Shown here in pieces: positions 1-6,874 of a stretch of 7,066 bases of DNA. The notes beneath the pieces were generated by a model. It searched no databases. It was not told the origin of the DNA and saw nothing but the letters and a program-made list of their open reading frames with translations. Source of the DNA: JBBIII01 sp037446575 (lineage in GTDB: Bacteria; Bacteroidota; Ignavibacteria; UBA10030); assembly GCA_037446575.1 (NCBI GenBank), contig JBBIII010000101.1:1-7066 (forward strand), given 5' to 3'. Position 1 is the first letter of the stretch. Each line of letters starts with the position of its first letter. The position numbers were made by a program, and so were the translations under genes.

Positions 1-6
1 AAAAAC

Positions 7-540
7 CTAAAAATACCAAGTTACGCCTGTTGTTGCAGAAGTAAAAATATCTGATGCTGGTTTAGTGGCAATCTTGTAAGAGGCATAAATAATTCCAAAA
101 TGTCCGAACCAAGAGAACCGCTGACTAAACCAATACTCTGCACCAAAATATCCCCCCAAATTTAAAAGACTTGTTCCTTTGCCTGCAACATCCGTAGCCG
201 AGCCAAATCCCACCGCCCCGCCAAGAAAGGTTGAAACATTTTCTGTTGTTTGTAAATAGTACCAACAATTTGCAGTAAATGTAAATTCTGAACTTGTAGA
301 ATTAGATGTATCTTTTTGCGACCGAAAACCTAATTCACCTCTCAGATTTATCCTATCAGTCGGCATATATGCCATCCCGAGATTTAAAGAACCAGAGCTT
401 GTGCTTATATTTTTTGAAATAAATCCCTTCGAAATCGTAGTTGTGATTCCATAAATTCCCTTTTGGGGTTGTGCATATAATGTACTTGCTATAACAGACC
501 CTAAGACTATCAAAATTCCTAATATCTTTTTTGTTCCCAT
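7..540 (-). CDS. small secreted outer-membrane beta-barrel-like protein
   Basis: 177 residues. The N-terminus is a clear Sec signal peptide: a Lys-rich start (MGTKK), a hydrophobic core at about residues 6-20, and a probable signal peptidase I site after LYA (residue 23), leaving Gln at the mature N-terminus. The rest alternates polar and hydrophobic or aromatic residues, with Gly/Asn/Ser turns and several strand-like segments, and it ends in WYF. A terminal aromatic after alternating residues is the usual beta-signal of outer-membrane barrels recognised by BAM. The size fits an 8-stranded barrel of the OmpA/OmpW/OmpX type ('outer membrane protein beta-barrel domain'). No enzyme motif is visible and the ligand or role is unknown. 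It starts 33 nt after the stop of the SLT transglycosylase gene, with a purine-rich stretch (AAGAGA) just upstream of the ATG, so co-transcription is likely. The stop codon lies only 6 nt from the window edge. Confidence 0.72.
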   Translation of the reverse strand: MGTKKILGILIVLGSVIASTLYAQPQKGIYGITTTISKGFISKNISTSSGSLNLGMAYMPTDRINLRGELGFRSQKDTSNSTSSEFTFTANCWYYLQTTENVSTFLGGAVGFGSATDVAGKGTSLLNLGGYFGAEYWFSQRFSWFGHFGIIYASYKIATKPASDIFTSATTGVTWYF

Positions 541-573
541 TTTATTCTCTTATTTCTTACATATAATTTACTT

Positions 574-1338
574 CTATTTTAACGCAAGATTATAACTTTC
601 ATAATACTTCATTATCGATTCCACGTAGTCGACAGTAGATTTCCAATTTTTGAAATAGCCACTCGGTGGGTAACCTTCATCCCAAATTCGTTCATGCAAT
701 GTATAGCTCTTTTTCGATAAAAAACCCAGAGCGACTTGAATAGATGACCAATTTTTGGGGTCGTTTCCCATATATTGAGCTATCTTTTGAGCGTCTAAAA
801 TGCGTCCAATACCCACATTGTAAGCCGCTAATGTTATTCGTATTCGATCATCACTTTTAACATCTTTAAAGAAAGAATAAAGAGATTTAAGATGATAAAT
901 TCCTGATCTAATATTATTACGCGGTGTATGAGCTTCTTCAATTCCAAATTCTAATTTTTCAGCTATTTCAAGCTGTGTCAATGGCATTATTTGCATTAAC
1001 CCAAACGCTCCCTTGTGACTTACAGCGGTATGAGCAAATCTTGATTCTTGTTTTATAACAGCAAGTATTAGTGCCCAGTCGAGGTTATATTCATTTGCAT
1101 ATTTCTTAATTAACGGCAAATAATTATTTATACCATTGAAATTAAATTCTTTAAAATGTGAAGATTTGAAAGGCAAAGTCGGAATTGTTAAAGCTTCGTC
1201 GATAGAATTGTTTTTTTGAACGAACGATGCCCCTGTTATTTGCCTCGAGCACCCCCAAAAAGAAAATAAAATTAAAACAGTTAAAATGAAAATTGTAAAT
1301 TTTAAAAATCTACACTTCCCCCTTATAATTTTAACCAT
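574..1338 (-). CDS. SLT-family lytic transglycosylase lipoprotein
   Basis: 254 residues. A basic start is followed by a hydrophobic helix (about 14-29) ending in FSFWGC, a loose lipobox that makes Cys30 the likely acylated residue, so the protein is probably tethered to a membrane facing the periplasm. The catalytic domain (about 70-215) has the goose-lysozyme-like SLT motifs in order: IKQESR with the presumed catalytic Glu98, the GLMQIMP motif at 113-119, and AAYNVGIGRI at 171-180. Such enzymes cleave the MurNAc-GlcNAc bond of peptidoglycan non-hydrolytically, forming 1,6-anhydro-MurNAc ends. The C-terminal YVESIMKYYESY resembles the helix that closes the domain in MltF/MltC-type proteins, but the solute-binding domain of MltF is absent, so I give no gene symbol. 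Start: the ATG at 1338 gives a complete signal sequence and I see no in-frame alternative that does better. A beta-barrel gene follows 33 nt downstream. Confidence 0.9.
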   Translation of the reverse strand: MVKIIRGKCRFLKFTIFILTVLILFSFWGCSRQITGASFVQKNNSIDEALTIPTLPFKSSHFKEFNFNGINNYLPLIKKYANEYNLDWALILAVIKQESRFAHTAVSHKGAFGLMQIMPLTQLEIAEKLEFGIEEAHTPRNNIRSGIYHLKSLYSFFKDVKSDDRIRITLAAYNVGIGRILDAQKIAQYMGNDPKNWSSIQVALGFLSKKSYTLHERIWDEGYPPSGYFKNWKSTVDYVESIMKYYESYNLALK

Positions 1339-1868
1339 TCAGCCATCCGAATTAGTTTAACATACTTTAAAGAACAACAGTAACAATACCAATGTTCCTA
1401 AACACAATGAAATTTATGAAAAACTTATATATGAATCAACAATCCGACCATATAGAATTAAATTAATGGCGTTTTTATACAAATTTGGGGAATTCTATTT
1501 TATTATTACAATTTTATTTATTCATTTTTTCGATAGAAGAATAAAAATGCCCTCTTTTTATTTCTTATATAAATCTGTTGTCAATTCTTATTTTTCTTTA
1601 TAGCTCAATTTTTTTTAGTAATGAAGCATCGACTTATCAATTTAACATTTGAATCATCTGTGTGTGTTTTTATTTTTATAAAAAGTAAGCTAATTTGAGG
1701 TTTCAGAATTTCATTTATACAGACTTCACTGGTGAAAATAAAGTTTGAAAACATTAATTAGTTTAGAAGAAGTTTAAATTGGAGAAGAAGTGGTATAAAA
1801 AATTTCTTCTTTGATTAAGTTTTAGTTAGCTACACTAATTATTACTTAAATTTCTTGTCATTTAATAT
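1339..1868. other. 530-nt AT-rich intergenic region without a supported gene
   Basis: This spacer lies between rlpA and the SLT transglycosylase gene, both on the minus strand. It is strongly AT-rich with many T runs. The longest start-to-stop frame I found by eye is 45 codons on the plus strand (1466-1603). It encodes a Phe/Ile/Leu/Tyr-rich peptide, but it lacks a ribosome binding site and its hydrophobicity is what T-rich DNA gives by chance. Small inverted repeats include 1725-1736 (TTCAC/GTGAA), 1783-1810 (AGAAGAA/TTCTTCT, 14-nt loop) and 1822-1838 (TTAGT/ACTAA, 7-nt loop). None has the GC stem plus U-tract of a convincing terminator. It must contain the end of the rlpA transcript and probably the promoter of the downstream gene. 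I see no tRNA, IS end, riboswitch or clear pseudogene. Confidence 0.6.
1359..1386 (-). promoter_or_regulatory. possible sigma70-like promoter for the SLT transglycosylase gene
   Basis: Read on the minus strand, TTGTTA (1381-1386) and TATGTT (1359-1364) are 16 nt apart, each matching 4 of 6 consensus bases. They would start transcription near 1352, about 14 nt before the ATG. The region is so AT-rich that matches of this quality occur by chance, so this is only a candidate. A promoter somewhere in this spacer is expected, because rlpA ends 530 nt upstream. Confidence 0.22.
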
Positions 1869-2327
1869 CTACTTGCCTGTTCCCCACTCAAGCACTTCTA
1901 ACCGTACACGCACAGTTCCGCTTTTAATGAGTTCAATTTCTTTTGCCGCTCCCAGAGACAAATCAATGATACGTCCTTCTTTAAATGGTCCCCTATCGTT
2001 AACACGCACTACAACCTTTTTATTATTTTCGAGATTAGTTACCCTCACCTTTGTTCCAAATGGAAACGTTCTATGAGCAGCTGTAATCGCGTTCATATCA
2101 AATATTTCGCCATTAGAAGTTTTTTTGCCGTGAAAATCGTGAGCATAATAGGATGCGATGCCTTCTAAAGCCAACAATATTTTTTCGTTAGTATTCTTAT
2201 TTGTCGGCGACTGTGTTTGAATGGGTTTCTTTTCGGTTGTTATTTTGTCGTTTTCAACAAATCTTGGCGTTGACGAACAACCGATTAAAAAAAAGGATAC
2301 AAAAAAAAATATATTATAACATTTCAT
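1869..2327 (-). CDS. rlpA: RlpA-type septal ring lytic transglycosylase, lipoprotein
   Basis: 152 residues. A hydrophobic leader ends in the lipobox LIGC, so Cys17 is the likely lipidated residue. A low-complexity Lys/Thr/Asn/Gln-rich linker (about 20-53) leads into a double-psi beta-barrel domain at about 55-147. Hallmarks are GIASYYA at the domain start, SNGEIFD with Glu74, AAHRTFPFGT with His85, VRVNDRGPF with Asp111, and GRIIDLS. The Glu and Asp correspond to the residues known to be needed for catalysis in Pseudomonas RlpA. That enzyme cleaves 'naked' glycan strands lacking stem peptides at the division septum. The C-terminal SPOR domain of the classic protein is missing, so septal targeting by denuded glycan cannot be assumed; short RlpA proteins made of the barrel alone are common. 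The start overlaps the end of manC by 14 nt, pointing to translational coupling in one transcript. Confidence 0.93.
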   Translation of the reverse strand: MKCYNIFFFVSFFLIGCSSTPRFVENDKITTEKKPIQTQSPTNKNTNEKILLALEGIASYYAHDFHGKKTSNGEIFDMNAITAAHRTFPFGTKVRVTNLENNKKVVVRVNDRGPFKEGRIIDLSLGAAKEIELIKSGTVRVRLEVLEWGTGK

Positions 2328-3414
2328 TTATCTGTTTTCGTCTAAGATAATCTACAATTTCTTTCACATCTTGAGAACGTCCTTTTTTACAAATTAAAAC
2401 AGCATCGTCTGTAGTTACAACAATCAAATCATCAATACCAATTGTTGCAACTACTTTATTACCAGCATCAATAAATACTCCATGAGAGTCTTTTGTAATA
2501 ACTGTTCCTCTTAAAGCATTACCATCGCTATCCTTTGGAGTTAAGCGAACTACTTCATCCCAAGAGCCAACATCGCTCCACCCAAAATCCCCTTTAGCGA
2601 CAAAGACATTAGAAGCTTTTTCCATTACGCCATAATCGATTGATATTCCTCGTATTACTCCATAAACAAGCTCAAGAGTTGATTGGTATGCATCAGTGTT
2701 AATAGTTTTTTCTAACTTATGTAATTGCTCGCCAAGTTCAGGAAGATGCTTTTCAATTTCTTGATTGATTACATAAGTTTTCCAAATAAACATACCGCTG
2801 TTCCATAAAAAATCACCACTCTTTAAAAATTTTTCTGCGGTTTCTATATTTGGTTTTTCTGCAAAAGTTTTTACGCGAAATATTCCGTCGCTGCAATAAG
2901 GATTATTTTCAGTTGAATCATCAAATTGAATATATCCATATCCAGTCTCCGGATGTGTGGGATTAATACCAATCGTAACTAATGCCTCATTTGTGTCAGC
3001 GACAAAAGCCGCTCGTTCTAAAACCTGTAAAAATTTTTCATTATCTCGAATAATATGATCCGCAGGCAGAACGATCATAATTGCGTTAGGATCTCGACGC
3101 ATTATCCATTTAGCAGCTAAACCTATACAAGGGGCTGTGTTTCTTCCAAGCGGTTCAATTAAAATATTCTCATCTGGTAAGGATGGAATTTGTTTTGAAA
3201 TGATATCTTTTTGAAGCTTATTTGTTACAACAATCACCTTTTCAACTGGAATCAGCGGTTGGATACGCACAATTGTATTTATAAGCATTGAACCAGAGCC
3301 GATGATTTCTAAAACTTGCTTTGGTGATTTTTCTCGGCTTCGGGGCCAAAATCTTGAGCCAACACCGCCTGCCATTATAACTGCATATATATTTGGTTTA
3401 TTCATATTTTTCAT
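2314..3414 (-). CDS. manC: mannose-1-phosphate guanylyltransferase (GDP-mannose pyrophosphorylase)
   Basis: 366 residues, cytoplasmic. It makes GDP-mannose and pyrophosphate from mannose-1-phosphate and GTP, feeding mannosylated or fucosylated glycans. Motifs in order: AVIMAGGVGSRFWPRS with SPKQ (11-33), the nucleotidyltransferase signature; LPADH (116-120), typical of hexose-1-phosphate guanylyltransferases; ETGYGYI (156-162); AEKP (185-188); LWNSGMF (203-209); SIDYGVMEK (258-266); and WSDVGSW (279-285). These last motifs are characteristic of mannose-specific members. The length fits the single-domain form; the C-terminal phosphomannose isomerase domain of the ~470-aa proteobacterial enzymes is absent, so isomerase activity must come from another gene. 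The start is the ATG in an ATGA overlap with the upstream gene; an internal Met4 is an alternative start. The 3' end overlaps rlpA by 14 nt. Some annotations would call it manC1 or algA-like. Confidence 0.94.
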   Translation of the reverse strand: MKNMNKPNIYAVIMAGGVGSRFWPRSREKSPKQVLEIIGSGSMLINTIVRIQPLIPVEKVIVVTNKLQKDIISKQIPSLPDENILIEPLGRNTAPCIGLAAKWIMRRDPNAIMIVLPADHIIRDNEKFLQVLERAAFVADTNEALVTIGINPTHPETGYGYIQFDDSTENNPYCSDGIFRVKTFAEKPNIETAEKFLKSGDFLWNSGMFIWKTYVINQEIEKHLPELGEQLHKLEKTINTDAYQSTLELVYGVIRGISIDYGVMEKASNVFVAKGDFGWSDVGSWDEVVRLTPKDSDGNALRGTVITKDSHGVFIDAGNKVVATIGIDDLIVVTTDDAVLICKKGRSQDVKEIVDYLRRKQINEML

Positions 3415-4214
3415 TCAAACATTGTTTTAAAATCGCGTAATATCTCTATTGCTTGATCTATAATTCCTACACGGCTATTAGTATCTAAACGAGCCCATTG
3501 GGAAAATGGGTCGTGAATATTAGACACTATATTCATAACACGAATATCATCTAAAAACTGGTTGTCTGAAATATATTTCAAAAATTCAATTAACAACCTA
3601 CAAAATTCTTTATAGTCCTTTGCTGCGGATGTCGAATATACAACAGCATTGCATTCATTTAAGACGTCAGATATAAGCGTTAACCTGTCTTCATTGCCGC
3701 TCTGCACAGATTCTAAAAATTTTTCTAATAATTGAGCGAATTTTTTTTCTTGATCAAGCCCTCGTGTTTCGCCGCTAAAACCCATTTGCGCAATTGGTTG
3801 GGGTTGTGAACTTGATATATCAAACATTGATTCAGACGATGAAATTTGAAACGCACCAAAATCCGGTAAATTTTGAGTTTGAGCTTCAGTTGCTTGAGTC
3901 ACTGGAGTTTGGGTTAGCTCTGTTGATTCACCTACTGCTTGGCGAAATAAGGAAAATACAAGCGTCTCTTCATCGAGCGTAGATTCTTCTTTTGTAGAGT
4001 CTTTAGCAACTTTTTCAGCAATCCACATTAAGCTGACAGCAAAATCTGAGAATCCTTTAACACGATAAAGATTTTTTAGCTCATCGTGAACATTTGGGGA
4101 TGAAGAAATACGATTTCTGAGTCTATCTAAGTTCGTTTGATTATCATAGGAACGAAGTTCCCACTTGGGCAAACGTTCAAGAAGGATTGAAATATATTTT
4201 TGCGCGCGATCCAT
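3411..4214 (-). CDS. hypothetical protein, first gene of the manC-rlpA unit
   Basis: 267 residues; I do not recognise the family. There is no signal peptide, transmembrane segment or Cys/His metal site, so it is probably cytoplasmic. Three regions can be seen. Residues 1-95 look helical, with a basic/aromatic start (KYISILLERLPKWELR) and an acidic end (EESTLDEET). Residues about 96-155 are a Gln/Ser/Thr/Pro-rich low-complexity stretch, likely a disordered linker, with repeated SSS and TQ pairs. Residues about 155-265 again look helical, amphipathic and Leu/Ile/Phe-rich. Two helical modules joined by a flexible linker suggest protein-protein contacts rather than catalysis, but this is inference. 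It is real by context: a near-consensus promoter lies about 68 nt upstream, and its TGA overlaps the manC ATG (ATGA). The ATG at 4214 is the only good start; the Shine-Dalgarno (AGAAAAG) is weak. Confidence 0.8.
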   Translation of the reverse strand: MDRAQKYISILLERLPKWELRSYDNQTNLDRLRNRISSSPNVHDELKNLYRVKGFSDFAVSLMWIAEKVAKDSTKEESTLDEETLVFSLFRQAVGESTELTQTPVTQATEAQTQNLPDFGAFQISSSESMFDISSSQPQPIAQMGFSGETRGLDQEKKFAQLLEKFLESVQSGNEDRLTLISDVLNECNAVVYSTSAAKDYKEFCRLLIEFLKYISDNQFLDDIRVMNIVSNIHDPFSQWARLDTNSRVGIIDQAIEILRDFKTMFE

Positions 4215-4281
4215 AAATATACTTTTCTATAATGTTTAGATTCTGTTGATAAAAAATTATCACAATTTTAGAACTCGGTTG

Positions 4282-4310
4282 AATATACTCCTTCAGTCAT
4301 TTATTGTCAA
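4282..4310 (-). promoter_or_regulatory. strong sigma70-type promoter for the hypothetical gene-manC-rlpA unit
   Basis: On the minus strand TTGACA (4305-4310, 6 of 6 consensus bases) and TATATT (4282-4287, 5 of 6) are separated by exactly 17 nt. This predicts a start near 4275 and a 5' leader of about 60 nt before the ATG at 4214. It sits in the 126-nt gap after atpC, so it separates the ATP synthase pair from the next transcription unit, although no obvious terminator lies after atpC. The leader holds a weak AT-only inverted repeat at 4247-4262 (TGATAA/TTATCA). Confidence 0.65.
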
Positions 4311-4340
4311 TAAGAACACAATTAATAGTAAGCGTTAAAA

Positions 4341-4760
4341 TTAGATATCCTTATTTTTTTCGGCGACTTTTAATCTATTCATTGCTTTGTAAAGCGCAAG
4401 TTGCGCGCGTTTAAAATCGGTTTCAGGTTTTTTTTCAGCGATCCGTTTAGTTGCTCTATCACTCGCCGATTTTGCTCTTTCAACATCAATTTCTTCGGCT
4501 TTTTCGGCAGATTCTGCGAGAAGAATTACATTATTATTCTTAACTTCAACAAATCCACTGGAAATTGCATATCTAATTTCTGAGTTATCGATTCCAATTA
4601 TTCTAACTTCACCAATATTCAAAGACGATAGCAATGGTGTATGACTATGGAGTACCTGAAATCCACCTGCAGTTCCTGGTACGCTCAAGCTTATTACAGA
4701 GCCGTTAAAAACAATTTTACGTGGAGTAATTATTTCGAGATGAAATGATTTTTCCGACAT
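4341..4760 (-). CDS. atpC: F1 ATP synthase epsilon subunit
   Basis: 139 residues, the usual length for epsilon. The N-terminal beta-sandwich (about 1-85) carries the family's PGTAGGFQVLHSHTPLLSSL block (28-47), the GFVEV strand (69-73) and the LAESAE segment (81-86). The C-terminal part (about 88-135) is a charged, Lys/Ala/Glu-rich helical hairpin. The subunit sits on the central stalk with gamma, and its C-terminal helices can inhibit ATP hydrolysis. It begins 2 nt after the atpD stop codon (TAAGAATG), so the two are almost certainly co-transcribed and probably translationally coupled. No U-tract terminator was seen in the 126 nt after its stop codon. Confidence 0.96.
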   Translation of the reverse strand: MSEKSFHLEIITPRKIVFNGSVISLSVPGTAGGFQVLHSHTPLLSSLNIGEVRIIGIDNSEIRYAISSGFVEVKNNNVILLAESAEKAEEIDVERAKSASDRATKRIAEKKPETDFKRAQLALYKAMNRLKVAEKNKDI

Positions 4761-4762
4761 TC

Positions 4763-6172
4763 TTATACCGATTGCAATTGTTCTGCTTTTTCGACTGCTT
4801 CTTCGATAGTGCCGACCATAAGAAATGCATTTTCTGGTAAATCATCATATTCACCATCGAGAATCCCTTTAAATCCGCGGATTGTATCTTCGATTTTAAC
4901 GTAGCGTCCTGGCAAAGATGTAAATTGTTCCGCTACAAAGAAGGGCTGTGAGAGGAACTTTTCGATTTTACGCGCACGTATTACAGTTAGCTTATCTTCA
5001 TCAGATAATTCATCCATTCCAAGAATGCTAATAATATCTTGAAGATCTTTATATGCCTGCAGAATTTCTTTTACGCGCTTTGCTGTTGTGTAATGTTCTA
5101 AACCGATGATATTCTGATCAAGTATTCGTGAAGTTGAATCGAGTGGATCGACCGCCGGATAAATTCCTTTATCGACAATTTGCCTGCTTAAAACAGTTGT
5201 TGCGTCGAGGTGCGAGAATGTTGTAGCTGGTGCAGGATCTGTTAAATCATCCGCAGGGACATAAATTGCCTGCACTGATGTGATTGAACCTTTCTTTGTC
5301 GAAGTAATTCGCTCTTGTAGTTCGCCCATTTCAGTGCCAAGCGTAGGCTGGTATCCGACTGCAGAAGGCATACGACCGAGAAGTGCAGAGACTTCTGAGC
5401 CAGCTTGAACAAAGCGGAAAATATTATCGACAAACAGAAGAATATCTTTTCCTTCCTCATCGCGGAAATATTCTGCCATCGTAAGAGCAGTTAATCCGAC
5501 TCGTTGGCGCGCACCTGGCGGTTCGTTCATCTGTCCAAAAACCAGGGCTGTTTTTGCTAATACGCCCGATTCTTTCATTTCTAACCAAAGATCGTTCCCT
5601 TCGCGCGTGCGCTCACCAACTCCGGCAAATACAGAATATCCGCCGTGATGTGTTGCTATGTTATGAATCAACTCCTGAATAATAACAGTCTTTCCAACTC
5701 CGGCTCCACCAAAAAGCCCTGTTTTCCCTCCTTTGGTGTATGGCTCAAGAAGATCGATTACTTTGATTCCTGTTTCAAACATTTCTTTCTTTGTAGTTAA
5801 TTGATCGAACCCAGGCGCTGGACGATGTATCGGATAATTTGCTTTAGCTTGTATTGGTTGAAGCCCATCAATGCCCGCACCAAGAACGTTAATTAACCTT
5901 CCTAAAACTTCAGGACCTACAGGTACGGTGATTGGTGAACCGGTATCGTATGCTTTCATTCCTCTGACCAAACCATCTGTGTAATCCATTGCAACTGTAC
6001 GAACTCTATCTTCACCTAATTGTTGTTGCACTTCTAGTATTAAATCTTCATCCGCACCTTCTAAATTCTTACGTGGAATTTTTATCGCGTTTAAAATTTC
6101 TGGGAGTTTTGCGCCAGAAAAATCAACATCTACAACTGGACCGATAACTTGAACAACCTTACCTTCATTCAT
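4763..6172 (-). CDS. atpD: F1 ATP synthase beta subunit (catalytic)
   Basis: 469 residues, full length. It is the catalytic nucleotide-binding subunit of the alpha3-beta3 head of F1Fo ATP synthase, on the cytoplasmic face of the inner membrane. Key elements: N-terminal beta-barrel (about 1-78); Walker A GGAGVGKT (155-162); GERTREGNDL with the general-base Glu187; Walker B LLFVDN (245-250); the alpha/beta signature PAVDPLDSTSR (339-349); and the DELSDEDK catch-loop motif (387-394). All expected catalytic residues are present. It is followed directly by atpC, but the preceding gene is mntP and not atpG, so the main atp cluster must lie elsewhere. The start at 6172 has a good Shine-Dalgarno and the expected MNEGKVVQVIGPVVDV opening. 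Confidence 0.98.
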   Translation of the reverse strand: MNEGKVVQVIGPVVDVDFSGAKLPEILNAIKIPRKNLEGADEDLILEVQQQLGEDRVRTVAMDYTDGLVRGMKAYDTGSPITVPVGPEVLGRLINVLGAGIDGLQPIQAKANYPIHRPAPGFDQLTTKKEMFETGIKVIDLLEPYTKGGKTGLFGGAGVGKTVIIQELIHNIATHHGGYSVFAGVGERTREGNDLWLEMKESGVLAKTALVFGQMNEPPGARQRVGLTALTMAEYFRDEEGKDILLFVDNIFRFVQAGSEVSALLGRMPSAVGYQPTLGTEMGELQERITSTKKGSITSVQAIYVPADDLTDPAPATTFSHLDATTVLSRQIVDKGIYPAVDPLDSTSRILDQNIIGLEHYTTAKRVKEILQAYKDLQDIISILGMDELSDEDKLTVIRARKIEKFLSQPFFVAEQFTSLPGRYVKIEDTIRGFKGILDGEYDDLPENAFLMVGTIEEAVEKAEQLQSV

Positions 6173-6177
6173 ATTAA

Positions 6178-6183
6178 CCTTTC
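6178..6183 (-). promoter_or_regulatory. Shine-Dalgarno of atpD
   Basis: On the minus strand GAAAGG is followed by 5 nt (TTAAT) and the ATG of atpD. It is one of the clearest ribosome binding sites in the window and fixes the start. The rest of the 138-nt gap up to mntP must hold the atpD promoter. A TTGCCA and a TATGAT occur there, but they are only 12 nt apart, too close for sigma70, so I do not call a promoter. Confidence 0.6.
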
Positions 6184-6310
6184 AAAGTCTAATCATAATT
6201 AAAATACAATGGCAACGTATTTACATATTTTATAGAGAAATAAATATCATTTTTAAAAACGTTATAAATTATAAAAAGATGCTCGTACAATCAATGGATT
6301 TTTAATTTAT

Positions 6311-6874
6311 TCAAATAAATAAAATATGAGCAATTAGAATTCTAATACCGATAAGAATAAGCAATACGCCTCCTATATAAGCCGCTGATTTACTGAATCT
6401 TTTTGACAGCTTTCTACCGAGTAAAACACCGATGAATGAAGTAATTCCGGTAATTGCTCCAATTAAAACTGAAGGGTACCAAATAGATACTTGTAACATT
6501 GCTAAGCTTAATCCGACAGCCAACGCATCAAGACTTGTTGCAACTGACAACGCAACCAACATAATACCCTTACTTGGGTCTTGCCCTATAGAAATATTTT
6601 CTCCTTTACGCGAAGAATTAATCATATGAACTCCAACCCAAAGCAGTAGAGCAAACGCTATCCAATGGTCGAATTCAGCTACATAACTAACAATGGTCAA
6701 TCCTGCAAGCCAACCGATAATAGGCATTAGGAATTGAAACAGACCGAAATGAAAAGATATACGCACCATCGAACGAATTGATTTTGATGCGCCTGTAGCT
6801 CCAGCGCATACTGAAACAGCAAAGGCATCGCCTGCTAATCCGAACGCAATTATAATAATTTCGATAAAAGACAT
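6311..6874 (-). CDS. mntP: manganese efflux pump MntP
   Basis: 187 residues, close to the 188 of the E. coli protein. It is an inner-membrane exporter of Mn2+ that protects against manganese overload (formerly DUF204/YebN). The protein is almost entirely hydrophobic, with about six transmembrane helices in two inverted halves. Each half carries the conserved acidic motif: GDAFAVS with Asp16 near the start, and ATSLDALAVG with Asp116 in the middle. These match Asp16 and Asp118 known to matter for the E. coli protein. DHWIAF (69-74) is another family landmark. A soluble loop at about 87-103 joins the halves. The start at 6874 gives the canonical N-terminus, yet the ATG directly follows a run of eight T residues at the end of a hairpin. 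A yybP-ykoY manganese riboswitch, common before mntP in other bacteria, is not apparent in the short leader. Confidence 0.94.
   Translation of the reverse strand: MSFIEIIIIAFGLAGDAFAVSVCAGATGASKSIRSMVRISFHFGLFQFLMPIIGWLAGLTIVSYVAEFDHWIAFALLLWVGVHMINSSRKGENISIGQDPSKGIMLVALSVATSLDALAVGLSLAMLQVSIWYPSVLIGAITGITSFIGVLLGRKLSKRFSKSAAYIGGVLLILIGIRILIAHILFI

Noticed and set aside
1571..1590. A second TTGACA on the minus strand as a promoter
   Set aside because: No acceptable -10 box 16-18 nt downstream, and it would yield a very long leader; not supported.
1466..1603. Plus-strand 45-codon frame coding for a Phe/Ile-rich peptide with one hydrophobic segment
   Set aside because: No ribosome binding site, no promoter and a composition expected from T-rich DNA; not listed as a gene, only as a low-interest finding within the spacer.
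1855..2076. Plus-strand 73-codon frame opposite rlpA
   Set aside because: It lies antisense to a gene with clear domain motifs, and its product has no recognisable feature; a shadow frame.
4247..4262. Inverted repeat TGATAA/TTATCA in the leader of the hypothetical gene as terminator or operator
   Set aside because: AT-only 6-bp stem with no following U-tract; common by chance in DNA of this composition.
5242..5460. Minus-strand 72-codon frame inside atpD
   Set aside because: A different frame of a fully conserved atpD region; a shadow of coding constraint.
6432..6629. Plus-strand 65-codon frame opposite mntP
   Set aside because: Antisense to the conserved transmembrane part of mntP, without a start context.
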